Source: Bog-473 sp963821755
GTDB taxonomy: Bacteria > Actinomycetota > Acidimicrobiia > Acidimicrobiales > RAAP-2
NCBI GenBank assembly: GCA_963821755.1
Contig: CAWGEX010000002.1
Location: 558,001-622,000 of the forward strand
Direction: 5' to 3'
DNA length: 64,000 nucleotides
Shown here: positions 7,979-17,282 of the stretch, in pieces
How positions within the stretch are numbered: position 1 is the stretch's first letter
Layout of the letters: every line of letters begins with the position of its first letter
Translations under genes and position numbers: made by a program
Notes under the pieces: generated by a model
Seen by the model: only the letters and a program-made list of their open reading frames with translations
The model's database searches: none
Told to the model about the DNA's origin: nothing

Positions 7979-10084
7979 GTGGTGAGTCCTCAACGCCCAG
8001 ATCGGCCCCCGAATCAACCCAGCACACCGCCGGGTGACGGGAGCACGCCACCGGGAAATGCCCCGGCCAGCCAGAACTACCGCTGGCTGCTCGGTGTGGC
8101 CGCGGTCGGTGTGGTGGCCATTCTCGTGGTCCTCGGGGCCAACAAGGGGACCACCAACAAGACCATCAGCTACTCGAAGTACATGCAGGATGTGACGTCC
8201 AAGCAGGTGGGCACGGCCCAGATCAGCAACAGCACCGGCGAGATCACCGGGAAACTCAAGGACGGGACCGCGTACCAGTCCCAGGGACCGAGTCCGTCGC
8301 TGCCCAACGACGTCACCACCATGCGCAACGACGGCGTGGCGGTCAGCTTCCCCCCGCAGACGACCAGCCTCTTGGGTGACCTCGCCCCCTACCTCTTCAT
8401 CATCCTCATCGGGGCCGCCTTCATCTACTTCATCGGCCGCCAGACCAAGGGGCAGATGTCGGGGATCATGTCCATCGGACGCTCCAAGGCCAAGCAGTTC
8501 AGCAGTGACCGTCCGTCGACGACGTTCGAGGACGTGGCGGGCTATGCCGGCGTGAAGCAGGAGATCAGCGAGGTGGTCGACTTCTTGAAGACACCGGCGC
8601 GCTTCAAGGAGATCGGGGCGAAGATCCCCAAGGGCGTGCTCCTGGTCGGTCCCCCCGGGACCGGGAAGACCCTCCTGGCCCGGGCCGTCGCCGGCGAAGC
8701 CGGCGTGCCCTTCATGTCGGTCAGCGGGTCGGACTTCATGGAGATGTTCGTCGGCGTCGGCGCCAGTCGGGTACGCGACCTCTTCCAGACGGCCCGCAAG
8801 CAGGCTCCCGCCATCGTGTTCGTCGACGAGATCGATTCGATCGGCCGCAAGCGCGGTGCCGGACTCGGTGGCGGACACGACGAGCGTGAGCAGACGCTGA
8901 ACCAGATGCTCTCGGAGATGGACGGTTTCGACACCTCCGAGGGTGTCGTGATGATCGCCGCCACGAACCGCCCCGACATCCTCGACCCCGCCCTCCTCCG
9001 GCCCGGGCGGTTCGACCGCCAGATCGTGGTGCCGCTGCCCGACCTCGAAGAGCGGCTGCCGATTCTGCAGGTCCACTGCAAGGGGAAGCGGATGGACGAC
9101 AGCGTGGACCTCACCGTGGTGGCTCGCGGCACGCCGGGCATGAGCGGTGCCGATCTGGCCAACCTGGTCAATGAAGCCGCCCTGCACGCCGTGCGGAGGG
9201 ACAGTCTGGACATCGCCATGGAGGACTTCGAGTCCGCCCGCGACCGGGTGCTGCTGGGACAACGACGCGAGAGCATGGTGCTCTCCGACGGTGAGAAGGA
9301 GCGGATCGCCTACCACGAGGGTGGGCACGCCGTCCTGGCCTATGTCCTCGAGCACGCAGACCCCGTGCACAAGGTCACGATTCTGCCAACGGGCATGGCG
9401 TTGGGCGTGACCCATCAGCTCCCCATGGAGGAGCGTCACATCCACCCCCGCCAGTACATCGAAGACTCGCTCTGTGTCCGCATGGGTGGCCGGGTGGCCG
9501 AGCTGCTGGTCTACGGCGACCTGTCGACCGGAGCCGCCAACGACCTGGTCGGCAACACCGAGTTGGCCCGCAAGATGGTCCGCGAATGGGGCATGAGCGA
9601 GGCCATCGGCCCGATGGCCTGGGGTTCGCAAGGCCAGGTGTTCCTCGGCGAGGACCTCATGCACACGCGCGACTACTCCGAAGACACCTCGAAGATCATC
9701 GACGACGAGGTGGAGCGGATCCTCCGGGCCGAGGAAGATCGGGCCATGCAGGTCCTGAGCCAGCACCGCAGCGGCCTCAACGCCATCGCCCGGGCCCTTC
9801 TCGACAATGAGATCATCGACGGCCGGGAGGTCTCGCGCCTGGTCGACGAGGCCCACGGCGCCCCTGTCCACACCGAAGGGGCCAAGGCGGTGCCCCAGTT
9901 CAACGGCGCGCCGACCAATGGAAACGGCTCGGCCAGCCACGCTGGGGATCCCGAACCGGCCGTGGTGCCGGCCGCCTCCCCGCCCGCCAGTGCCGAGGGG
10001 ACCTGGGCGCCGCCCCCCTGGCCCCCGCCCGAATCGCCCTCGGCCGCTCAACCCCCCGAAGGTCCGACGACCCCTTCGCCCTGA
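7979..10084 (+). CDS. ftsH: ATP-dependent zinc metalloprotease FtsH
   Basis: A 701-residue membrane-anchored AAA+ protease that extracts and degrades membrane and regulatory proteins. It has transmembrane segments at about 36-53 and 136-153 with a periplasm-side domain between them, Walker A GPPGTGKT at 224-231, Walker B VDEID at about 282-286, the second region of homology ATNRPDILDPALLRPGRFDR, and the zinc site HEGGH at 446-450 with the third ligand in TGAANDL. The N-terminus and the last 85 or so residues are Pro-rich and disordered. The start is GTG 7979 or 7982. It is followed 51 bases later by an ECF sigma gene on the same strand. Confidence 0.97.
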   Translation: MVSPQRPDRPPNQPSTPPGDGSTPPGNAPASQNYRWLLGVAAVGVVAILVVLGANKGTTNKTISYSKYMQDVTSKQVGTAQISNSTGEITGKLKDGTAYQSQGPSPSLPNDVTTMRNDGVAVSFPPQTTSLLGDLAPYLFIILIGAAFIYFIGRQTKGQMSGIMSIGRSKAKQFSSDRPSTTFEDVAGYAGVKQEISEVVDFLKTPARFKEIGAKIPKGVLLVGPPGTGKTLLARAVAGEAGVPFMSVSGSDFMEMFVGVGASRVRDLFQTARKQAPAIVFVDEIDSIGRKRGAGLGGGHDEREQTLNQMLSEMDGFDTSEGVVMIAATNRPDILDPALLRPGRFDRQIVVPLPDLEERLPILQVHCKGKRMDDSVDLTVVARGTPGMSGADLANLVNEAALHAVRRDSLDIAMEDFESARDRVLLGQRRESMVLSDGEKERIAYHEGGHAVLAYVLEHADPVHKVTILPTGMALGVTHQLPMEERHIHPRQYIEDSLCVRMGGRVAELLVYGDLSTGAANDLVGNTELARKMVREWGMSEAIGPMAWGSQGQVFLGEDLMHTRDYSEDTSKIIDDEVERILRAEEDRAMQVLSQHRSGLNAIARALLDNEIIDGREVSRLVDEAHGAPVHTEGAKAVPQFNGAPTNGNGSASHAGDPEPAVVPAASPPASAEGTWAPPPWPPPESPSAAQPPEGPTTPSP

Positions 10085-10135
10085 GCCCCCACCGCGGCGC
10101 GAACCGAACTGCGTTGCGCTGCGTCATAAGGGGAG

Positions 10136-10681
10136 ATGGTGGAACAGGACCTCGAGACGTGGTTGGAACAGGGCTATGTCCCCTCGTTCCGGACCGCCTG
10201 CCTGATTCTCGGCAACCGGGCGGACGCCGAGGAGGCGGTCCAGGAAGCCTTCTTGCGCGCCTGGCGCTTCCGGGCCTCGCTGGCGTCGGTACCGCGCATC
10301 CAGCCGTGGCTCTATCGAGTGGTGGTCAATGCGTGCTACTCCAAGCTGCGACAGGAGATCCCGCACCGTGATCACCGGGCCGACGATGGCCCGTTGGCTC
10401 ACATCGCAGGGAGGGGGAACGACCCTGACACCATGGCGCAACACAGCCAGGTGGCCGAGACGGTGCTCCATGCACTCCAGCAACTCCCCGTCTCCCTCCG
10501 TGTCCCGGTCGTCCTGCGTTACTACGCCGACCTGAGCGAGCGAGACATCGCGCTGGCCATCGGCCGGCGCCCTGGCACCGTCAAGTCGCGACTGCACGAG
10601 GCGCGGCGGCGTCTGGGTCAGGACCCCAGCATCGCGGCGCTGGCCGACGAGGCCACCCTCGACCAGACCGAGGAGGCCTGA
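10136..10681 (+). CDS. ECF-type RNA polymerase sigma factor
   Basis: A 181-residue sigma-70-family factor with only the two ECF domains: region 2 (GNRADAEEAVQEAFLRAWRF, residues 27-46) and region 4 (LRVPVVLRYYADLSERDIALAIGRRPGTVKSRLHEARRRL, about 121-160) with its helix-turn-helix. The ATG at 10136 follows a GGGGAG ribosome site. The stop is two bases before the ATG of a membrane protein with a cytoplasmic N-terminus, the usual layout of an ECF sigma factor and its membrane-bound regulator. The target promoters cannot be inferred. Confidence 0.9.
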   Translation: MVEQDLETWLEQGYVPSFRTACLILGNRADAEEAVQEAFLRAWRFRASLASVPRIQPWLYRVVVNACYSKLRQEIPHRDHRADDGPLAHIAGRGNDPDTMAQHSQVAETVLHALQQLPVSLRVPVVLRYYADLSERDIALAIGRRPGTVKSRLHEARRRLGQDPSIAALADEATLDQTEEA

Positions 10682-10683
10682 CC

Positions 10684-11862
10684 ATGCCCGCACTGACCGA
10701 CGACTTCCTGGGAACCCTGCTCGTCGAGGCCGGCGACGCCTTCGAGGTCCCGGCGTCTGGGGCCAGCGACATCGTCGGCCGGGCTCTCGGCACCGACGAC
10801 GACGCCCTCGATGAAACCGACGATGGCACCCTCGATGAGGGTCGGGTGACCCCGGCCGCCGACCCCGATGAGCCGCCGCCCGGTCGCCGGCCGGGACCCG
10901 GGACCCTCCGCTCCCATCGGCTGCTGGCGGTCGCCGCCGGTCTGATCGTGTTGGCCGGGATCGCCGGCCTCGGGTTGGCCCTTCGGCCCGGGACGACCGG
11001 TTCACACCCCACCACCTCGGTGGCCGCCGGTCCGCAGCGATCGGCGGCGACGCCGAGAGCCGGCGGGCCGTCTCGGTCGTTCAGCCCAACCCACGGGACA
11101 GCACAGGCACAGCCGAACAAGAGCCTGTCGGCGCCGAGCGGCGCGGCACCCCAGTCGACCTCACCGGCCGGCCAGTCGACCAAGATCGCGCAGACGGGTT
11201 CACTCGAGCTGCAGGTCCCCAAGGGTGCCCTGACGTCCACCATCACCGCCTTGACCACGCTGGCCACCAGGGCACAGGGCTTTGTGGCCGACACCCAAAC
11301 CAGGGCCCACCCGGGGGCGCGGGGCACGTCACCCCAGGGGAGCGTCACGTTGGAGGTCCCCGAGGCCAGCTTCGGAGCGGTGCTGCACGACGCGCAGGTC
11401 CTCGGGAAGAGCCTCAACCTCACCACCAAGGCCACCGACGTCACCGGGAGGTACGTCGACCTGCAGTCCCGGATCACCAGCCTGCAAGCCAGCCGCCAGC
11501 AGTACCTGGCCATCTTGGCCAAGGCCACGTCCATCAGTGACATCCTGGCCGTGCAGGCTCAGCTCGACACCCTGCAATCCCAGATAGAGCAGCTGCAGGG
11601 GCAGCTGGCCGTCCTGACCAATGAGACGACCTACTCGACCCTGACCGTGACGGTGCGCGAGCCGCCTCCGGCGCACCCACCGGCCCCTCACGCGCCGAGC
11701 GGGATCGACCGGGCCTGGCACGACAGCGTGCGCGGGTTCTTCGACGGGGTCGACGGCGTGGTCGGCGCGGCCGGGCCGGCCCTGTTCGCGGTGCTCAGTC
11801 TCGGTGTGGTGGCGCTGGTCGGTCGCCTGCTGTGGCGCCGGTGGCAACGTCACAATCTGTAG
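10684..11862 (+). CDS. DUF4349 membrane protein, possible anti-sigma partner
   Basis: A 392-residue protein with three parts: an acidic cytoplasmic N-terminus (1-75, rich in Asp), a transmembrane helix at about 80-100 (LLAVAAGLIVLAGIAGLGLAL), and a DUF4349 domain at about 160-325 beginning KIAQTGSLELQVPKG, with a coiled-coil stretch (VDLQSRITSLQ, LDTLQSQIEQLQ) and the closing TTYSTLTVTV. A second transmembrane helix lies near the C-terminus. It is coupled to the sigma gene (2-base gap). DUF4349 itself has no known function. The cytoplasmic segment is a candidate sigma-binding region, but no zinc-type anti-sigma motif is visible, so that role is inferred from position alone. Confidence 0.78.
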   Translation: MPALTDDFLGTLLVEAGDAFEVPASGASDIVGRALGTDDDALDETDDGTLDEGRVTPAADPDEPPPGRRPGPGTLRSHRLLAVAAGLIVLAGIAGLGLALRPGTTGSHPTTSVAAGPQRSAATPRAGGPSRSFSPTHGTAQAQPNKSLSAPSGAAPQSTSPAGQSTKIAQTGSLELQVPKGALTSTITALTTLATRAQGFVADTQTRAHPGARGTSPQGSVTLEVPEASFGAVLHDAQVLGKSLNLTTKATDVTGRYVDLQSRITSLQASRQQYLAILAKATSISDILAVQAQLDTLQSQIEQLQGQLAVLTNETTYSTLTVTVREPPPAHPPAPHAPSGIDRAWHDSVRGFFDGVDGVVGAAGPALFAVLSLGVVALVGRLLWRRWQRHNL

Positions 11863-11878
11863 CGTTCGTTGTAGCCGT

Positions 11879-13360
11879 TCAGCCTCCGGAGGCTCCGGCG
11901 AGCGGGATCCCGGGCATGGTCACCACGCCGTAGGCGCCCGTCGGGCCGACGTTGGCGCCGATGGCCACCGAGCCGCTGGAGCTGACGAGCAGCGGATTGA
12001 GCCCCGCCGCCGTCAGGGCCGGCCCGCTCAGCGAGATGAAGGTCGACGGAGGCAATCGTCCCTTGGTCAGGAGCCGGTTCCCTTTCGGTGTCATCACCGA
12101 GACCGAGTACGTCTCGGTGGTGCCGGTCGGATTGGATAGGGCGACCTCGCTCGGTGCCGCTCCCGCTTGCACCGGGGCCGACGCACTGCCCGGGGAGGGC
12201 ACCACCCACTGGCGTGAAGGCGAGGTGGCGCTCGAGGTGTCCACCGCGTTGGACAGCCCCGCCAGGGGGGTGGGCGACCCGCTCGGCGCCACCACCGAGC
12301 GACCGACGACCACGCCGTCCCCGCCGGAGGCCTGCACGATGGTGGAGTAGCTGCCGGCGGTGCTGGCGCCACCCTTGGGAATCCGTGTCTGGGCGCTGGT
12401 GGCCAACGTCCACGTGGAGTCGGGGAGGACCTGGGCGTGGAACGCCGGCAGGGGTCCCGACGCCAGCCGCATGCTCACGGTGACGGCCTCGGTGGTCGAA
12501 CCCGGATTGAAGATGTCAAGAGAGGTCGACCCCATGGAGACCTCCCGGCTTTGCGGGATGGACCACCGGGACTCGGGATGGGGAGACCCCGGCACGACGG
12601 CCAAGCCGGCCCCGGTTCCCGAGAAGACCTGCGTCTCACTCGCCACCACGCGCCCCGTCCTCGTGGTCACCGTGGTGGCGACCGCTTGCTGGTTCTGCAC
12701 GAACGAGCCCACGTTCTCGACCTGAGTCTGCCCCGGTTGGAGCACGATGCCCTGGAAGCTGATGGGGTGCACCACCTCCGAGGGGGTGACGAAGGTCAAG
12801 TCCACCACGTCGGGGGTCGAGGTGGGGTTGAAGAGAGCCGTGTACACATTGTTCGATCCCGCCGTCGTTCCACTGGGGAAGTACCACTGCTGGGAGGTGC
12901 CGCTCTGGCAGGGCGACTGGGCCCAACCGGACGGCCCGTGGATCAGCTGGGACACCGCCACCCCACCGCCCGAGAGGACAATCGCCTGCGAGACCCACGA
13001 TCCCGCCGAGGCCGGGGTGGCGGCCACAAGCTGGCCGCCGGCCGGTACCGACACCGGGGCGGCCACCGAGGCCCCGGTGTCCGAGGTCGATGTGATGGAA
13101 CCGGCCACGGCCCGTGGGCCGGTGTTGGTGAGCTCCACCGACCCGACGGCCAGTTGCCCCGAGGCGGTCGACTGCCCCGCGCAATACCAGGCCGACGATT
13201 CAGCCTGCGGCGCGCTCACGATGGCGCCGGGAACGGGCAACGAGGCGGCGGGCGGAGCTGAGGCGGTCGAACGGGCCAGGATTGCTACGCCGACGATCAC
13301 CACCAGGACCACCACCAGGACGACCCATCGCCTCGGCTCGCTGTGGGCGGCGGGGCTCAC
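11879..13360 (-). CDS. DUF5719 family membrane-anchored protein
   Basis: A 493-residue protein with a signal-anchor helix near the N-terminus (VVLVVVLVVIVGVAIL) and a long extracytoplasmic beta-rich part resembling the actinobacterial DUF5719 family (AWYCAGQS near the N-terminus, repeated LFNPTSTPDVVDLTF-like and LSNPTGTTETYSV-like strands). The start was set at the GTG at 13360 because it overlaps the stop of the upstream glycosyltransferase in a GTGA quartet and follows the preceding gene directly; the frame stays open upstream. DUF5719 genes often sit beside a large GT2 membrane protein in actinobacteria, so it may help that enzyme assemble or export an envelope glycan. No catalytic motif is seen. 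Confidence 0.8.
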   Translation of the reverse strand: MSPAAHSEPRRWVVLVVVLVVIVGVAILARSTASAPPAASLPVPGAIVSAPQAESSAWYCAGQSTASGQLAVGSVELTNTGPRAVAGSITSTSDTGASVAAPVSVPAGGQLVAATPASAGSWVSQAIVLSGGGVAVSQLIHGPSGWAQSPCQSGTSQQWYFPSGTTAGSNNVYTALFNPTSTPDVVDLTFVTPSEVVHPISFQGIVLQPGQTQVENVGSFVQNQQAVATTVTTRTGRVVASETQVFSGTGAGLAVVPGSPHPESRWSIPQSREVSMGSTSLDIFNPGSTTEAVTVSMRLASGPLPAFHAQVLPDSTWTLATSAQTRIPKGGASTAGSYSTIVQASGGDGVVVGRSVVAPSGSPTPLAGLSNAVDTSSATSPSRQWVVPSPGSASAPVQAGAAPSEVALSNPTGTTETYSVSVMTPKGNRLLTKGRLPPSTFISLSGPALTAAGLNPLLVSSSGSVAIGANVGPTGAYGVVTMPGIPLAGASGG

Positions 13361-16300
13361 GGTTCCTCTCGTGTCGGTTGCGCCGCTCGCCCGCGCCGCC
13401 GCCACCCCAGCAGCGCCGCGGCCAGCACCAACCAGCCTGCCAACTCCACCAACACGACCAGGGGCACGAAGGGGAAATTGTGAAAGGCCAGCGAGGCCGG
13501 TCCCGCCGTAGCTGCGGGGTATTGGCCGGCCCAGCCGAACGCCGGCTGGCGGGTGGCGGCGTGACCACCAACGTCGAGGGCGAAATCACCGGCCGGGGCG
13601 TACCCCGCGTACACCGGGCCCGAGGCGATGGTTCCCGTCGCGCCGTGGCGGTGCGCCAGGGGCGTGAGGACGGGCCGCCATCCCTGGACGTCGGCCGCCG
13701 TCGGGAAAGACCAGATGGGGCCGGTCGGCAGAGGCGGGCGGGCGCGCTGGGCGGTCACTGGGAGGTTCTCGGCGTTCTGGTACACCTGCACGCCGACCTG
13801 CCCGGGCACGGCCTGAAGGTCATCTTGGTCCAGCAGAGAACGCTGCAGGCCGAGTGGCGGAGGAGCGTTGACCGAGGCCACCTCCGAGCCGACCGGATTG
13901 ATGCCGTCAATGACCACCACGTACCGCACCCCGAGCGGTGCCAGGAGACGGCCGAGGTGCACCGTATTGCCATTCAAGGCCAACTGCAGCCCCGCTGCGG
14001 CCGTGGCGGCGGGGCCCGGACCCGCGGGCGCCCACACGAGCGTGGCGTCAGGCAGGCTCTGGCCGGTCAGCGCATAGGACAGCCCGGCGTCGACGGGCCA
14101 GCCCCCCACGGGGAGGGCGCGCGGGTCACCGAGCCAGAGGACTCGATACGCCGCCGTGGCATTCGGTTGGTTCAGGAAGGCCAGCGGTTGCTCGACGCCG
14201 TTGGCCGGCAGCCCCCAGCGACCGTCGAGCGCGCCCACCGCCACCGGCAACATCCCGAGACTGACGGAGATCATCGCCACTCCGCTGACGACCTGGCGCC
14301 AGCTGAAGGCGACCCTGGCCACGTCGGTCTCGAAGGAGGCGATACCGAGGCCGACGCCCGCCGCCACCGCGATGGCGGCCGGCACCAGGACGACCGTTTC
14401 GGAGGGAGTGAAGGCACCGGTCCATCCGTGCGTGGAGGCAAGGGCCAGGATCCACGAAAGGAGTGCCAGGGCCCAGAAGCGGGCCGCCCAGACCAAGCGC
14501 TGGCCCCGTCCGATCAGCAGCGGGAGGGCCGAGGCCGCGACGAGCAGCCACACGATGGGTGACCGGGCGGTCGGGCCCACCGCGAAGCGGATGACCTCAC
14601 CCCAATTCGGCGCGTTGGTGGCCGAGATCGGCAGGCCAAAAATGCCGACGGCATGGGATCCGGCCGTCAAGGTCCCCACGGCCCACGGTGCGATGAGCAG
14701 GACCGCCACGCCAACGGCCTTGGCCGCCACCCAGAGGACTCGGCCGGCCAGGTCCGTGGTCCCCGTCACGATCGATCCCACCAAGAAGGCCAGCGCGCAG
14801 ACCAGCGTCATGGGTAGCACGGCCGGGGCGAAGGACGTGGCGACGGCGATGATGGCCCCCAGCACGGCGATCTGGCCCAGCGCGGTCGAGCGCAAACCCC
14901 ATCCGGTCACCCGGTCGAAGGGAGCCACCTCCGCCGCACGAGCGAGGCGGGCCACGATGAAGGGAAGGGCGGCGTACGCGACCAAACCGTCCCAGCGTCC
15001 GCTGCCCAGGGCGGCGTAGGGCAGGGGAAGCCCCAGGTAGCACAGGGTGGCGACCACTCGGGCCCGAGCCGAGACGAGGGGCCGCATCAGCTGGGAGAAA
15101 CCGATGGCGCCTAGCGGGATACAGCCGAGGATCAGGATCCGCTGCGCCAGCCCCATCGACCCGAGGAGCACCGTGCCCACCAGGCCCACCAGGCCAAAGG
15201 CCGGAGTGGCGGGAGCGGTCGTCCCCACGCCCGCCGGTTGCCAGCCCGAGAAGAAGTGGTGCCAACTGCCGGCCCACCCCGGGAGCGGCGCCAGCTGTCC
15301 GACCAGCGGCAACGTGCCGAAGAGAAGCTCCCGCGTGCCCAGGAGGACGACGATCGCCGCCACCACAATGGCGACGGTGTGGGACCGGCCCGACGTCAGC
15401 GGATCGCGGCGCACCTTGCGGCCGAACCGGTCCCGCCCCGAACGGTGGCCGAGGTCGTCCAGGTCGTCGAAATCGGCGTCCTCACTGAAGGCCAGCCCGA
15501 CGCTGCCCGTCAGGACTGCCACCTCGGACTGTGGCGCAGGCGCGCTCGCTCCCTGGCGCGACGACACCACGGCATTGGCCGCCGCCAGGCCCTGGTGGCT
15601 CAGACGCGAGAAGTAGCGGCTCAGCCGAGCACTGCCGCGCAACTGCAAACGCCGGACCTCGGAATCGGGAAACAGGCGACGGGCCTTGACCTCGGCGCGG
15701 AGCGCTCGGACCTCGCCCCAGTGCTTGGCGTTCCAGGTCCAGGCCCCGGCCACCGCCCGGGCCCGCAGCCCATCACGGGCCAAGAGGGCCACCACGACTT
15801 CGCAGACAGCCAGAAGTCCCGCCTGAGGCAGGACCCTGAAGAGGTGAAACCGGCCGTAGCACTTCAGCACCGCTCGCAGTTCGTGCCGCCGCTGCAGGGC
15901 CTGCAACGTCACCGGGTGGTCTCCCTCCGCGGCCCACGTGGCCAGCGGTTCGGACCCGCTGGCCACGACCTCCCGGTGCCGCACGCGTGCGTCCGGGGCA
16001 ACGACGACTCGTGACCCGGCGACCTGACTTCTCCACGAGAGGTCGAGATCCTCCCCCATGGCGACGATCCCGGCGTCAAACCCGCCCAACTCTCGCCACA
16101 GGTCGGCCCGAATGAGCATGCAGGCACCCGGCGCCACGAAGACGTCGCGCACGGCATCGTGTTGCCCGTGGTCGACCTCGCCGTCCTGGATCCGGTCGAC
16201 CACCGCACCGGTCTTGTCGCAGCTCATCCCGACGTGGAGCAAGATGGAAGGGTCGTCCCAGTTGACGAACTTCGGCGAGACCACGCCGGCATTGGAACGG

Positions 16301-16638
16301 AACGATTCCTCCACCATGTTGTGCACCACGTCGTCGTCGAGGGCACAGTCGTGATGGCACAAGAGGAAGAAGGCCGCCCCCTCGACCATTTCCAGCGCGG
16401 TGTTGGCGGCGGCGCCGTAACCGGGGTCGCCGGGGAGTTGACGGACGAAGGCGTTGGGCAGGATCCGGCCGACCCGTTCGGAGGGGTCCGCACCGCCTCC
16501 GGTGGCCAGGACGAGCACCGAAAGCTCCTCGTAGTCCTGCCTGGCCAGGGAGGCCAGCGTCTCCTCAAACCAAGGCCCGGGATCGGTGGTGACCACTACG
16601 GCAACCACTGCCGGTGCTTGGACGTCCATCAGGGGCAT
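13357..16638 (-). CDS. giant GT2 glycosyltransferase with polytopic membrane domain
   Basis: A 1093-residue protein. Residues 8-260 form a GT-A (family 2) domain: VVAVVVTTDPGPWFEETLASL, GYGAAANTALE, the metal-site region FLLCHHDCALDDD (HHD at 95-97 in place of the usual DxD), and GMSCDKTG. A linker leads to a C-terminal half from about residue 430 with more than ten hydrophobic helices, ending VLVELAGWLVLAAALLGW. The ATG at 16638 (alternative 16629) was chosen because a longer frame back to 16734 crosses a plus-strand promoter. It is coupled to DUF5719. Such proteins are thought to add sugars to envelope polymers; the donor and acceptor are unknown. Confidence 0.85.
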   Translation of the reverse strand: MPLMDVQAPAVVAVVVTTDPGPWFEETLASLARQDYEELSVLVLATGGGADPSERVGRILPNAFVRQLPGDPGYGAAANTALEMVEGAAFFLLCHHDCALDDDVVHNMVEESFRSNAGVVSPKFVNWDDPSILLHVGMSCDKTGAVVDRIQDGEVDHGQHDAVRDVFVAPGACMLIRADLWRELGGFDAGIVAMGEDLDLSWRSQVAGSRVVVAPDARVRHREVVASGSEPLATWAAEGDHPVTLQALQRRHELRAVLKCYGRFHLFRVLPQAGLLAVCEVVVALLARDGLRARAVAGAWTWNAKHWGEVRALRAEVKARRLFPDSEVRRLQLRGSARLSRYFSRLSHQGLAAANAVVSSRQGASAPAPQSEVAVLTGSVGLAFSEDADFDDLDDLGHRSGRDRFGRKVRRDPLTSGRSHTVAIVVAAIVVLLGTRELLFGTLPLVGQLAPLPGWAGSWHHFFSGWQPAGVGTTAPATPAFGLVGLVGTVLLGSMGLAQRILILGCIPLGAIGFSQLMRPLVSARARVVATLCYLGLPLPYAALGSGRWDGLVAYAALPFIVARLARAAEVAPFDRVTGWGLRSTALGQIAVLGAIIAVATSFAPAVLPMTLVCALAFLVGSIVTGTTDLAGRVLWVAAKAVGVAVLLIAPWAVGTLTAGSHAVGIFGLPISATNAPNWGEVIRFAVGPTARSPIVWLLVAASALPLLIGRGQRLVWAARFWALALLSWILALASTHGWTGAFTPSETVVLVPAAIAVAAGVGLGIASFETDVARVAFSWRQVVSGVAMISVSLGMLPVAVGALDGRWGLPANGVEQPLAFLNQPNATAAYRVLWLGDPRALPVGGWPVDAGLSYALTGQSLPDATLVWAPAGPGPAATAAAGLQLALNGNTVHLGRLLAPLGVRYVVVIDGINPVGSEVASVNAPPPLGLQRSLLDQDDLQAVPGQVGVQVYQNAENLPVTAQRARPPLPTGPIWSFPTAADVQGWRPVLTPLAHRHGATGTIASGPVYAGYAPAGDFALDVGGHAATRQPAFGWAGQYPAATAGPASLAFHNFPFVPLVVLVELAGWLVLAAALLGWRRRGRAAQPTREEP

Positions 16639-16692
16639 GAGGCTATACGTTCCCAATCCACGCCTGAGGGTCGGTAATGCGGCCAAAAACGC

Positions 16693-16719
16693 TTGCAACT
16701 GTTTAACAAATGCTATACT
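16693..16719 (+). promoter_or_regulatory. promoter with extended -10 for the 122-residue protein
   Basis: TTGCAA at 16693-16698 and TATACT at 16714-16719, the latter within TGCTATACT, which is an extended -10 (TGn). The surrounding AT-rich stretch stands out sharply from the high-GC background. The 15-base spacer is short, which an extended -10 tolerates. It lies about 105 bases before the ATG at 16825, so this mRNA has a leader. Confidence 0.6.
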
Positions 16720-16824
16720 CTTGTAGGCGAACACACCGAGCCTGAAGGGTCGAAGTCACGGCCCGATGGGGTCTCCGGACCGCGTGCCCGCTGTCAATAC
16801 CAACCGAGAAACCAGGAGGAACAC

Positions 16825-17193
16825 ATGCCTGAAATGACCAACATCAACAGCCTCTCCAAGGGCGTCGGAAATCTGGCCCGTGACGCGGCCTACGTGGCCG
16901 TCGGCCTCGGCGTGCTGGGCTACCAGCGGGCCCAGGTCCAACGGGTTGAGCTCAAGAACAAGCTGGCGAAGGACTTCTCGTTCGACGAGCGCCTGACCGA
17001 CGCTCGCCATGAGGTGACCAAGGGCGTCAAGCACCTCGACGACCTCGTCGAGAGTGCCGCGCAGTTCCTCGAGACCAGCTTTCAGCCGGTGGAAGAGCAG
17101 CTGCCCCCGACCGTCACCAAGGTGACCAGCAAGGCCTTCGACCAGGCCCGTGAGGTGCGGAACCAGATCCGTCAGCGGGTCGTCCCCGCCTGA
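16825..17193 (+). CDS. small conserved-looking protein of unknown function
   Basis: A 122-residue protein starting MPEMTNINSLSKGVGNLARD with a perfect AGGAGGA ribosome site six bases before the ATG. A hydrophobic or amphipathic helix (AAYVAVGLGVLGYQRAQVQ, about 20-38) is followed by a charged, helical remainder (VTKGVKHLDDLVESAAQFLET) and a Val-rich amphipathic end. No enzyme motif is present. It sits alone between two minus-strand genes with its own strong promoter, which suggests high, independent expression. The length and amphipathic-helix pattern resemble phasin-type or membrane-surface proteins only in general; I do not recognise the family. Confidence 0.75.
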   Translation: MPEMTNINSLSKGVGNLARDAAYVAVGLGVLGYQRAQVQRVELKNKLAKDFSFDERLTDARHEVTKGVKHLDDLVESAAQFLETSFQPVEEQLPPTVTKVTSKAFDQAREVRNQIRQRVVPA

Positions 17194-17222
17194 CCCAGGC
17201 TGTCCTCAGTCTGTCATCTCGC

Positions 17223-17282
17223 CGACAACGCTCGCCGTTTAGTCGGTCTCCCAGGAGGCCAGGACATCGGCGAGCGTTGTCG
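17223..17282. terminator. 15-bp perfect inverted repeat between convergent genes
   Basis: CGACAACGCTCGCCG at 17223-17237 is exactly complementary to 17268-17282, with a 30-base loop. One arm is just past the rmd stop and the other is inside its last codons. The position between convergent stops suggests a transcription terminator for either strand, though the loop is long and no T-run follows; a protein-binding site is an alternative. Confidence 0.45.

Noticed and set aside
7946..10051. 701-codon open frame antisense to ftsH
   Set aside because: It mirrors the ftsH reading frame exactly, is rich in His/Arg/Gly/Val as expected for a high-GC antisense frame, and shows no domain.
16639..16734. 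N-terminal extension of the giant GT2 protein
   Set aside because: The extra 32 residues (starting MFAYKSIAF) run through a plus-strand promoter, and the GT-A domain begins normally at the internal ATG.
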